Source: Streptomyces rishiriensis
Lineage (GTDB): Bacteria > Actinomycetota > Actinomycetes > Streptomycetales > Streptomycetaceae
NCBI RefSeq assembly: GCF_003112535.1
Contig: NZ_BEWA01000007.1
Coordinates: 186,001 to 250,000, forward strand
DNA: 64,000 nucleotides
Direction: 5' to 3'
The number at the start of each line of letters is the position of its first letter. The first letter of the stretch is position 1. Under the pieces are notes generated by a model, which was not told where the DNA came from, made no database searches, and saw only the letters and a list, made by a program, of their open reading frames with translations. Both the position numbers and the translations under genes were made by a program. Below, piece by piece: positions 49,638 to 59,246 of the stretch.

Positions 49638-50744
49638 ATGCGTAACCGCAGAGCCGCCCTCGCCGCCATAGCCGGAGCCGCGTCCCTCGCCCTGACCCTG
49701 ACCGCCTGCGGGCAGTCCGGCGAGGGTGGCAGCAAGGAGGACAAGGGTGACGCCAAGGGCGGGACCATCGGCATCGCGATGCCGACCAAGTCCTCCGAGC
49801 GCTGGATCACCGACGGCGCCAACGTCGAGAAGGACCTGAAGGCCAAGGGCTACAAGACCAAGCTGGTCTTCGGCGAGGACGACCCCGAGCAGCAGGTCTC
49901 GCAGATCGAGAACCTGATCACCCAGGGCGTCAAGGCGCTGATCATCGCGGCCATCGACAACAAGTCGCTGAACAGCGTGCTCCAGCAGGCCGCCGACGCC
50001 AAGATCCCGGTCATCTCCTACGACCGCCTGATCCTCGGCACGAAGAACGTCGACTACTACGCGTCCTTCGACAACGAGAAGGTCGGCAAGCTCCAGGCCG
50101 GCTACATCGTCGACAAGCTGGGCCTGGCGTCCGGCAAGGGCCCGTTCAACATCGAGCTGTTCGCCGGCTCCAACGACGACAACAACACCAAGTACTTCTT
50201 CAACGGTGCGATGAGCGTGCTCCAGCCGTACATCGACAGCAAGAAGCTCGTGGTCAAGTCCGGCCAGACCAAGATGAACCAGGTCACCACCCTGCGCTGG
50301 GACGGCGCCACCGCCCAGAAGCGCATGGAGGACATCCTCACCTCGTCGTACAAGAGCGGCAAGGTCGACGCCGTGCTATCGCCCTACGACGGCATCTCCA
50401 TCGGCATCATCGCCGCGCTGAAGTCCGACGGCTACGGCACCGCCGCCAAGCCCCTGCCGGTCATCAGCGGCCAGGACGCCGAGCTGGCCTCCGTGAAGTC
50501 GATCATCGCCGGTCAGCAGTCGATGACCGTCTACAAGGACCTGCGCAAGCTCGCCAAGGTCGCCACCGACATGGTCGACGCCACCCTGAACGGCAAGAAG
50601 CCCGAGATCAACGACACCAAGTCGTACGACAACGGCACCAAGGTCGTCCCCGCCTACCTGCTCCAGCCGGTGAGCGTCGACAAGACGAACTACGAGAAGG
50701 AGCTCGTGCAGGGCGGCTACTACACGGCGGACCAGCTCAAGTAA
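49638..50744 (+). CDS. chvE: Multiple-monosaccharide-binding lipoprotein, ChvE-like
   Basis: 368 aa from ATG 49638 ([16 protein letters not shown]) with AAGGA 9 nt upstream; an ATG 9 bp earlier is less well placed. Signal peptide ends at lipobox Cys24 (LTAC). The mature protein has [84 protein letters not shown] and [17 protein letters not shown], which are signatures of the ChvE/XylF group that binds arabinose, xylose, galactose and glucose. First gene of the transporter operon with MmsA- and MmsB-type partners. Confidence 0.93.
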   Translation: MRNRRAALAAIAGAASLALTLTACGQSGEGGSKEDKGDAKGGTIGIAMPTKSSERWITDGANVEKDLKAKGYKTKLVFGEDDPEQQVSQIENLITQGVKALIIAAIDNKSLNSVLQQAADAKIPVISYDRLILGTKNVDYYASFDNEKVGKLQAGYIVDKLGLASGKGPFNIELFAGSNDDNNTKYFFNGAMSVLQPYIDSKKLVVKSGQTKMNQVTTLRWDGATAQKRMEDILTSSYKSGKVDAVLSPYDGISIGIIAALKSDGYGTAAKPLPVISGQDAELASVKSIIAGQQSMTVYKDLRKLAKVATDMVDATLNGKKPEINDTKSYDNGTKVVPAYLLQPVSVDKTNYEKELVQGGYYTADQLK

Positions 50745-50776
50745 GCGTCGAACCTTACGGATTGGAAGGCACGACC

Positions 50777-52323
<1,547 letters not shown>

Positions 52324-52327
<4 letters not shown>

Positions 52328-53571
52328 GCACGGACGTGACCGACAAGAGCCCGGCGGCGGCGCCGCCCGGCAAGAGCGGAGGCTCAGCCACCGGCGGCGG
52401 GCTGCTGCAGCTGATCCTCGACGGGCTGCGGCGCAACATGCGCCAGTACGGCATGCTGATCGCGCTCGGCCTGCTCGTCATCCTGTTCCAGGTGTGGACC
52501 GGCGGCGACCTGCTGCTCCCCCGCAACGTCTCCAACCTGGTCCTGCAGAACAGCTACATCCTGATCCTCGCGATCGGCATGATGCTGGTGATCATCGCGG
52601 GGCACATCGACCTGTCGGTCGGTTCGGTGACGGCGTTCGTGGGCGCCTTCGCCGCCGTCCTCACGGTGCAGCACGACGTGGCGTGGCCCGTCGCGCTCGT
52701 GCTGTGTCTGGCCGTCGGCGCGGTGGCCGGTGCGGTGCAGGGCTTCCTGATCGCCTATCTCGGCATACCCTCCTTCATCGTCACCCTCGCGGGCATGCTG
52801 CTCTTCCGCGGTCTGACGGAGATCCTCCTGGCGGGCCAGACCCTCGGCCCGTTCCCCGACGGCCTGCAGAAGATGGGCAACGGCTTCCTGCCCGCGGTGG
52901 GACCGAACACCAACTATCACAACATCACGCTGCTGCTGGGCTTCGCCCTGCTGGCCTTCGTGGTCCTCCAGGAGGTCCGCGACCGCAAGCGCCAGCAGGA
53001 GTTCTCGCTGGACGTGGTGCCGCTCAACCTCTTCCTGCTCAAGCTCGTCGCCATCGCCGCCGCGGTCCTCACGGTCACGATGCTGCTCGCCAGCTACAAG
53101 GGCGCGCCGATCATCCTGATCATCCTCGGCGTGCTGGTCGTGGGCTACGGCTACATCATGCGCAACGCCGTCTTCGGCCGTCACATCTACGCCATCGGCG
53201 GCAACCTGCCGGCGGCGAAGCTGTCCGGCGTCAAGGACAAGAAGGTCACCTTCCTCGTCTTCCTGAACATGGGCGTGCTCGCGGCCCTCGCGGGTCTGGT
53301 GGTCGCCGCCCGGCTGAACGCGGCCTCGCCGAAGGCCGGCCTCAGCTTCGAACTCGAGGCGATCGCCTCGTCGTTCATCGGCGGCGCGTCGATGAGCGGC
53401 GGCGTCGGCACCGTGCTCGGCGCGATCATCGGCGGTCTCGTCCTCGGCGTGCTGAACAACGGCATGAACCTGCTGAGCGTCGGCACCGACTGGCAGCAGG
53501 TCATCAAGGGTCTCGCCCTGCTGATCGCGGTCGGGTTCGACGTGTGGAACAAGCGCAAGTCCGGTTCCTGA
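52324..53571 (+). CDS. mmsB: Multiple-monosaccharide ABC transporter permease, MmsB/GguB-like
   Basis: 415 aa, longer than ordinary RbsC permeases, as GguB proteins are. About 10-12 helices: [65 protein letters not shown], a central loop ending [47 protein letters not shown], and [26 protein letters not shown]. It forms the membrane channel with MmsA and the ChvE-like receptor. A strong terminator follows 6 nt after the stop. Confidence 0.95.
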
Positions 53572-53577
53572 ACCGGT

Positions 53578-53607
53578 AGCGGGCCCCGCCTTCCGGCGGG
53601 GCCCGCT
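53578..53607 (+). terminator. Terminator after the chvE-mmsA-mmsB operon
   Basis: Perfect 13-bp stem AGCGGGCCCCGCC (53578-53590) and complement (53595-53607) around TTCC, followed by CTGTTCTC. Confidence 0.9.
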
Positions 53608-53646
53608 CTGTTCTCAGGGCCGGGATCCGTCCCCGAGGAACAGGCG

Positions 53647-53697
53647 GGACGAGCAGGACGAGCAGGACGAGCAGGACGAGCGAGGCGAGCGAGGCGG
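53647..53697. repeat. Short tandem repeat before galM
   Basis: Nearly four copies of GGACGAGCA followed by copies of a related unit (GAGGCGAGC), ending just before the second aldose epimerase gene. It lies in the upstream region, so copy number could affect spacing of control elements. Confidence 0.75.
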
Positions 53698-53717
53698 TAG
53701 TGGAAGGCGGGAAAGCG

Positions 53718-54764
53718 GTGAAGACGTTCTTCGGCAGGCTGGCCGACGGCGCCGAGGTCTCCAGCTGGTCGCTGGAGAACGGCGGGACCCGGCTGAAGGT
53801 CCTCGACTACGGCGGGATCGTGCAGTCCCTGGAGATCCCCGACCGGCACGGCCGGTACGCGAACGTCTCCCTCGGGTTCGGCTCCGTCGAGGACTACGTC
53901 GCCGGCAGCCCCTACTTCGGGGCGCTGATCGGCCGGTTCGGCAACCGCATCGCCGAAGGCCGCTTCACTCTGGACGACGAGAGCCACCAGCTGCCCCGCA
54001 ACGACGGAGCGCACAGTCTGCACGGCGGCGACGAGGGCTTCGACCGGCGCATCTGGCGGATCGAGCCCTTCACCGAGGGTCCGGACGTCGGCCTGCTCCT
54101 GCGGCTGACCAGCCCCGACGGCGACATGGGCTACCCGGGCACGCTCCAGGCGCAGGTGACGTACACCCTCACCGACGGCGGCGACTGGCGCATCGACTAC
54201 CAGGCCACCACCGACCGGGCCACCGTCGTCAACCTGACCAGCCACGTCTACTGGAACCTCGCCGGCGAGGGCAGCGGATCGGTGCACGACCACGAGCTGG
54301 AGATCGCCGCCTCCCGCTACCTGCCCGTGGACGCGGGGCTCATCCCCACCGGCGGGCCGGCCGACGTCGCCGGCACCCCCTTCGACTTCCGCACGGCCAA
54401 GCCGGTCGGCCGGGACCTGCGGGTCGCCCACGAGCAGTCGCTGCACAGCAAGGGCGTCGACCACAACTACGTCCTCGACAAGGGCCTCACCGCCCGGCCC
54501 GAGCCCGCCGCCGTCCTGCGGGACCCCGCCTCCGGCCGCACGCTGACGATCGCGACCACCGAGCCGGGGCTGCAGTTCTACTCGGGCAACTTCCTCGACG
54601 GCAGCCTGGTCGGGCCCGGCGGGCGCACCTACCGCCAGGGCGACGCGCTCTGCCTGGAGACCCAGCACTACCCGGACTCCCCCAACCGGCCGGAGTTCCC
54701 GAGCACCGTGCTGCGACCGGGCGAGGTCTACCGGACGACGACGGTCCACTCGTTCGGCGTCTGA
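53718..54764 (+). CDS. galM: Aldose 1-epimerase (GalM family)
   Basis: 348 aa; start taken at GTG 53718 (VKTFFGRLADGAEVSSW), with GGGAAAG upstream; a GTG 18 bp earlier is also in frame. Motifs: YGGIVQSLEIPDRHG, GRFGNRIAEGRFTLDD, HSLHGGDEGFDRRIW (catalytic His), VNLTSHVYWNLAG, VDHNYVLDKG, ETQHYPDSPNRPEFPSTVLRPGEVY (catalytic Glu). It presents the correct sugar anomer for catabolism. It lies just past the monosaccharide transporter and shares its C-terminal block with the paralogue at 27616. Confidence 0.93.
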   Translation: MKTFFGRLADGAEVSSWSLENGGTRLKVLDYGGIVQSLEIPDRHGRYANVSLGFGSVEDYVAGSPYFGALIGRFGNRIAEGRFTLDDESHQLPRNDGAHSLHGGDEGFDRRIWRIEPFTEGPDVGLLLRLTSPDGDMGYPGTLQAQVTYTLTDGGDWRIDYQATTDRATVVNLTSHVYWNLAGEGSGSVHDHELEIAASRYLPVDAGLIPTGGPADVAGTPFDFRTAKPVGRDLRVAHEQSLHSKGVDHNYVLDKGLTARPEPAAVLRDPASGRTLTIATTEPGLQFYSGNFLDGSLVGPGGRTYRQGDALCLETQHYPDSPNRPEFPSTVLRPGEVYRTTTVHSFGV

Positions 54765-54825
54765 TCCGCCGCTCCCGCCGGATCCTTCACAGCTAAACCA
54801 CAATTTCTTACCGATTCCTCAGCGG

Positions 54826-54856
54826 TTGAACGGCGCCGCCGACACCTGCGTATGTA
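54826..54856 (+). promoter_or_regulatory. Possible promoter of the aminotransferase gene
   Basis: -35 TTGAAC (54826-54831), 19-bp spacer, -10 TATGTA (54851-54856). It is about 85 nt before the ATG and of moderate match only. Confidence 0.35.
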
Positions 54857-54941
54857 AGAGCGGCCCGTGCTCCCCCGCGCGGGCCACCCAATGACGACGG
54901 GCCCGGTCGTCCCCGCCGGGTCCGCCCCATACGGAGGTTCC

Positions 54942-56765
54942 ATGGCCGACAACGTCTCCTCGTTGTTCCGCAACAGCGCGGCGCACAGCCCGTCGATGGC
55001 GGCGCTGACACGCGAGGGCGGCGAGGGAGTCGGCCCGGTGGACTTCTGCATCCCGTGCAACCCGTACTTCCCCACCCCGGCCATGATGGACACCATGGCC
55101 GCCCGGCTGCGGGACATCATCACGTACTACCCGAGCAGCGCCGACACGATCACGGCCGAACTGTGCAACCTGCTCCAACTCCCGCCGCAGGCCGTGGCGA
55201 TGGGCAACGGCTCGACCGAGCTGATCACGTGGATCGACCATCTGCTGGTCCGTGAGTCCCTCGCCGTGCCCGTCCCCACCTTCGGCCGCTGGACCGACCA
55301 GCCCATGGAGACCGGCAAGCGGGTCGACATGTTCCCGCTCCAGGAGTCCAGCGGCTTCGCCCTGGACCTCGCGCAGTACGCCGAGTTCATCCGGACCCGG
55401 GGCACCAGGGCCGCCGTCATCTGCAACCCGAACAACCCCGACGGCGGATTCCTGCCCAAGCGCGCGCTCGTGCAGTTCATGGACGCGATGGCCGACCTGG
55501 ACCTGATCGTCATCGACGAGTCGTTCCTGGAGTTCGCGGACGCCGAGCAGGAACCCAGCGTCGTGCAGGAGGCGATGATCCGGCCGAACGTCATCGTGCT
55601 GCGCAGCCTCGGCAAGAACTTCGGTCTGCACGGCGTCCGTTTCGGCTACATGGTCGCCAACCCGTCGCTGGCCGGGCGGGTCCGCTCGATGCTGCCGAAG
55701 TGGAACCTCAACGCCTTCGCCGAGTACGTGGTGTTCATGCTGAAGGAGCACGGCCCCGAGTACGCGCAGAGCCTGCTGCAGGTGCGCCGGGACCGTCTCG
55801 ACATGGCGAGCCAGCTCTCCGCGCTGCCGGGCCTGACCGTCTACCCCTCCCAGGGGAACTTCCTCTTCGTGCGCCTTCCGGTGGGCGCCGAGGGTACCGT
55901 GGTCCGCGACCGGCTGCTCGCCGAGCACCGCATCCTGGTCCGCGAGTGCGGCAACAAGATCGGTTCGTCGAGCCGCTTCCTGAGACTCGTGGTGCGCCCC
56001 CAGGTCGACGTGCGTCGCCTGGTGTCCGGCATGGAACAGGTGCTCTACGGGACCAGGAGGGGAGCCCCCGTACCCGAGCTGGGCGCAGGGACCAGCTACA
56101 GCTCGGGCACGGCGGCGGTGGACCGGCTGGTCACCAACGGGGCGGGCATGCCGGGTCTGGCCGCTCAGGCCATGGGCGCCGGAGCGCCCGGGCTGGTCGC
56201 CGCCGCCCCGGCCGCCGTCGCCGCGGCGATGCCCGCGCCCGCGATGCCGCAGCCCGCGCCGTCCGACGGCGCCGGGATGCCGATGCCGGCCGCGGCACAG
56301 GTCTTCCCCCAGTCCGTGCCTGCCCCGGCTCCCGGCCCGCCCCCGCCGCCCGCTCCCATCCCGCTCCCCACGCCCGCCCCTGCGCCCGCGCCTGCGCCCG
56401 CCCCGGCCCCGCCGATGGCGCCGGCGGCGGCGATGGCCCCCGCCGCGATGGCCCCCGCCGCGATGGCACCGCCGGCGATGGCCCCGGCTGCCATGTCCCC
56501 GGCGGCCATGGCGCCGGCCATGGCGCCGCCGATGTCGCCCGCGATGTCGCCCGCCATGGCTCCCCCGATGGCTCCCCCGATGGCTCCCCCCATGGCCCCT
56601 GCGATGACGCCGCCGATGGGCCCGACCCCGCCCGGGGTCCCGGCCCGCGGCGGCCTCACCGCCGCCCAGGTCCGGGGCACCAACGGCCTCTCCCCGGCGC
56701 CGGCCACCGGCTGGCCCAACGCCCAGAGCTGGCCGAACGCGGCGGGGATGGGCCAGGCGGGTTAG
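54942..56765 (+). CDS. PLP-dependent aminotransferase (HisC/CobD-like) with long low-complexity tail
   Basis: 607 aa from ATG 54942 with GGAGG 5-6 nt upstream. Residues ~1-370 are a fold-type I class II aminotransferase: CIPCNPYFPTPAMM, YYPSSADTITAELCNLLQLP, MGNGSTELI, AVICNPNNPDGGFLP, VIDESFLEFA, the PLP-lysine motif SLGKNFGLHGVRFGY (Lys225) and SSRFLRLVVRP. This resembles histidinol-phosphate aminotransferase or threonine-phosphate decarboxylase. Residues ~372-607 are dominated by Pro, Ala, Gly and Met, with repeats such as MAPAAMAPAAMAPP and MAPPMAPPMAP. Such a tail is unusual on a metabolic enzyme. The gene stands alone, so its substrate is unknown. Confidence 0.88.
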   Translation: MADNVSSLFRNSAAHSPSMAALTREGGEGVGPVDFCIPCNPYFPTPAMMDTMAARLRDIITYYPSSADTITAELCNLLQLPPQAVAMGNGSTELITWIDHLLVRESLAVPVPTFGRWTDQPMETGKRVDMFPLQESSGFALDLAQYAEFIRTRGTRAAVICNPNNPDGGFLPKRALVQFMDAMADLDLIVIDESFLEFADAEQEPSVVQEAMIRPNVIVLRSLGKNFGLHGVRFGYMVANPSLAGRVRSMLPKWNLNAFAEYVVFMLKEHGPEYAQSLLQVRRDRLDMASQLSALPGLTVYPSQGNFLFVRLPVGAEGTVVRDRLLAEHRILVRECGNKIGSSSRFLRLVVRPQVDVRRLVSGMEQVLYGTRRGAPVPELGAGTSYSSGTAAVDRLVTNGAGMPGLAAQAMGAGAPGLVAAAPAAVAAAMPAPAMPQPAPSDGAGMPMPAAAQVFPQSVPAPAPGPPPPPAPIPLPTPAPAPAPAPAPAPPMAPAAAMAPAAMAPAAMAPPAMAPAAMSPAAMAPAMAPPMSPAMSPAMAPPMAPPMAPPMAPAMTPPMGPTPPGVPARGGLTAAQVRGTNGLSPAPATGWPNAQSWPNAAGMGQAG

Positions 56766-56995
56766 GGTCTGCCGTTCGGATCACCCCGCGGACGCGGGGG
56801 CCGGCACGAGGTCCTGCGGTCCAGCGCCGCCGAGGGCGGGCGGTGCGGCCCGCAGGGGCGGCGGGCCACCGGCCGTCCGCTGCTCCGGTCCAGGACGCCG
56901 ACGCCCGGCTGCCTGTCCGGCAAGGGCCTTGACGGGACGGCGCTTTGCCTGACTGACAGGGTGCGGACAGGAACCCTTCCTAGGGTGCCGTGTTC

Positions 56996-57763
56996 ATGAC
57001 AGACACCTCAGATGCGCGCACCTCCGTAGCGCGCCGAACCGTACTCCTCGCCACGGGCGCGACCGCGGCCGCCCTGGCCGTGGGCGCCGCCGCCACGCCC
57101 GAGGCCCCCGCCGACGCCGTGACCGACACCGCCCCCGTCGCCGCCACGGCCGTCTGCACCCTCACCAAGGAGATGACCGAAGGCCCCTATCACCTCGACG
57201 GACAGTACGTCCGCGCCGACGTCACCGAGGGCAAGGCGGGCGTCCCGCTGAAGCTGGCCCTCACGGTCGTCGACGACGACACCTGCGTCCCCATCAGCAA
57301 CGCGCTGGTCGAGATCTGGCACGCCGACACCCTCGGCGAGTACTCCGGCTTCGTCGGCGCCAACGGCCACAGCGAGACGGACGACGGCACCTTCCTGCGC
57401 GGCGCCGTCCTCACCGACTCCCGCGGCGTCGCGACGATCACCACGATCTACCCGGGCTGGTACCGGGGCCGCTGCGTCCACATCCACGTCAAGGTGCACA
57501 CCGGCGTCACCGTCACCGCCGACGGTCACTTCACCGGCGGGCAGGAACTCCACACCGGCCAGCTCTTCTTCAGCGAGACGATCACCGCCGCCGTCGCGAA
57601 GGTCTCCCCGTACTCGGCCAACAGGGTCACCCGCACCACCCTCGCCCAGGACTCGATCTACGACGACGCGGGCGCCTCGTCCGGCCTCCTGACCCTGACG
57701 GCCCTGGGCGGCTCGGCCTCGTCCGGGTACACGGGGACGCTGACACTCGGCGTCGAGCGCTGA
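56996..57763 (+). CDS. Tat-exported intradiol ring-cleavage dioxygenase-like protein
   Basis: 255 aa from ATG 56996; TAGGGT lies 9 nt upstream. The N-terminus has a twin-arginine signal (SVARRTVLLATGATAAALAVGAAA). The mature domain has the intradiol iron-ligand pattern: MTEGPYHLDG (Tyr), TTIYPGWYRGRCVHIHVKVH (Tyr and two His in HIH), with NALVEIWHADTLGEYSGF between, as in catechol/protocatechuate dioxygenases. It probably acts outside the membrane on aromatic or lignin-derived compounds. It is convergent with the DUF4360 gene, with a perfect hairpin between. Confidence 0.9.
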   Translation: MTDTSDARTSVARRTVLLATGATAAALAVGAAATPEAPADAVTDTAPVAATAVCTLTKEMTEGPYHLDGQYVRADVTEGKAGVPLKLALTVVDDDTCVPISNALVEIWHADTLGEYSGFVGANGHSETDDGTFLRGAVLTDSRGVATITTIYPGWYRGRCVHIHVKVHTGVTVTADGHFTGGQELHTGQLFFSETITAAVAKVSPYSANRVTRTTLAQDSIYDDAGASSGLLTLTALGGSASSGYTGTLTLGVER

Positions 57764-57780
57764 TCCTCCGCACGCGCTCG

Positions 57781-57816
57781 CGCCCGGCCCCTCCGGTGCG
57801 CCGGAGGGGCCGGGCG
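57781..57816. terminator. Bidirectional terminator
   Basis: Perfect 16-bp stem CGCCCGGCCCCTCCGG (57781-57796) and complement (57801-57816) with a TGCG loop, between convergent genes. Confidence 0.9.
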
Positions 57817-57835
57817 GCTCAGGGCCGGGGCCGGC

Positions 57836-58486
57836 TCACTTGCCCGGGCACGCCTTCCAGGCCATGTGGTAGACGGTGTTGATGTCGCCGTCCGTCGAGT
57901 CCATCGTCATGAAGCTGACCTTGGACGCCGACGACGAGCCCGCGTTGACCCGCAGCTCGGTGTTGATGTTGAAGTTGCGCTGGACTCCGCAGGGCGCGTA
58001 CACGAGGTTGGCCCAGTCGGTGGTGTCCGTCGCCTGCCAGTTGTCGTTCTTCGCGCCGTTGAAGGTGTGGGTCTTGAACACCGTCTGCGACGAGCCCTGG
58101 AAGTAGTACGAGGCCCGCTGCACGCCGTTGGACCCGGACTGCAGCGAGGCGAAGCCCCGGTAGTCCGCGCTTGCGATGGCGTAGGTGAAGCCCGAGGGGA
58201 CGTGGACGACCAGGCTCAGCTGGCAGTTCTTGCGGAACGCGGTCGGGTCGGAGTTGCCGCCGACCTGCGCGAGGTACTCGCTGTAGGTCACGGTGAAGGC
58301 GGTGTTGTCCTCGGAGACGGCGACGGCCGCCGAACCCGGGCGACAGCCCGAGCCGTTCACCGTGGCCACATTGATGACGATCTTGTCCGGGGGCGGGTCG
58401 ACGAACCCCGAGGACGGGTTGTGCGCGGGCATCGCGGCGGTGACGAGAGCGGCGACCGCGCCGCCCAGGAGCAGCCCATGAGCCAT
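57836..58486 (-). CDS. Secreted DUF4360 protein
   Basis: 216 aa. A short signal peptide (MAHGLLLGGAVAALVTAAMPAHN) is followed by the DUF4360 pattern: VINVATVNGSGCRPGSAAVAVSEDNTAFTVTYSEYLAQVGG, NCQLSLVVHVPSGFTYAIASADYRGFASL, ASYYFQGSS, YAPCGVQRNFNINTELRVN. Four Cys (GSGC, NCQ, PCG, KACPGK) probably form two disulfides outside the cell. It is found in streptomycetes and fungi; function unknown. No operon partner. Confidence 0.9.
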   Translation of the reverse strand: MAHGLLLGGAVAALVTAAMPAHNPSSGFVDPPPDKIVINVATVNGSGCRPGSAAVAVSEDNTAFTVTYSEYLAQVGGNSDPTAFRKNCQLSLVVHVPSGFTYAIASADYRGFASLQSGSNGVQRASYYFQGSSQTVFKTHTFNGAKNDNWQATDTTDWANLVYAPCGVQRNFNINTELRVNAGSSSASKVSFMTMDSTDGDINTVYHMAWKACPGK

Positions 58487-58695
58487 GGTGTCTCCCCTTC
58501 GTTCGGATCGGTGGGGGGTGGATGCGGCCGGTTCCGCACAGCAATCATGTGAAGGATCAATGAAGCCGCTGTGAAGGACCGGGGCGATCGCATCGTAGGG
58601 AGACCGCTGGGGCGCGCCCAGGTGGAACTCCGGCCATTCACCCCGGCCCGTTCACACCCTGTGGACCCGTGCCCGCCGGCGCTCCCCGCCCGCCG

Positions 58696-59157
58696 TCAGG
58701 GGTTCTCCCAGGCCGCGGGCTCCTCCGACAGCTCCCGCACCGGGGCCGGCAGCGCGTCCGCCGCGATGTCCGCGATCGTGACGCCCTCCAGGATCCGGCG
58801 CACGTTGGCCCGCAGCGCGATCCACAGCGGCAGCAGGGGCTGCGCCGACCCCGTGTACGTCAGTCCCGTCGGACGTTCGCCGCGCACCGACACGATCGGG
58901 CCGTCCACCGCCCTGATCACGTCCGCGACCGTGATCGCCGCGGCGTCGCGGGCCAGCCGGTAACCGCCCCCGCCGCCGCGCCTGCTGTCCACGATCCCGC
59001 CGCGCCGCAGATCGCCCAGGATCCCCTCCAGGAACTTGTGCGGGATGTCCTGCACGGTGGCGATCGACTCCGCCTTCACGGGGTCGCCGCCGCCCTGCCG
59101 CACGGCGAGTTCCAGCACCGCCCGCACCGCGTAGTCCGCCCTCGCCGAGATCCTCAT
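58696..59157 (-). CDS. Rrf2-family transcriptional regulator
   Basis: 153 aa. N-terminal Rrf2 winged helix: MRISARADYAVRAVLELAVRQ, ESIATVQDIPHKFLEGILGDLRRGGIVDSRRGGGGGYRLARDAAAITVADVIRAVDGP. It contains no cysteine, so it cannot bind an Fe-S cluster as IscR or NsrR do; it belongs to the cysteine-free group. A short inverted repeat GACCC-N6-GGGTC (59159-59174 region) overlaps the sequence just before the ATG, where CACAAT lies 6 nt upstream, so it may be leaderless and self-controlled. The target is unknown. Confidence 0.9.
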   Translation of the reverse strand: MRISARADYAVRAVLELAVRQGGGDPVKAESIATVQDIPHKFLEGILGDLRRGGIVDSRRGGGGGYRLARDAAAITVADVIRAVDGPIVSVRGERPTGLTYTGSAQPLLPLWIALRANVRRILEGVTIADIAADALPAPVRELSEEPAAWENP

Positions 59158-59246
59158 GGACCCATTGTGGGGTCGGCGGCCGGGCGGCCCCGCCCCACGG
59201 ACGACGGCCGGACCGGCCCTGCCACGGGCCAGGACCTCTCCCGGTC

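Noticed and set aside
53647..53697. Possible direct-repeat attachment or iteron site
   Set aside because: Simple tandem slippage repeats without an integrase, replication gene or core palindrome nearby.
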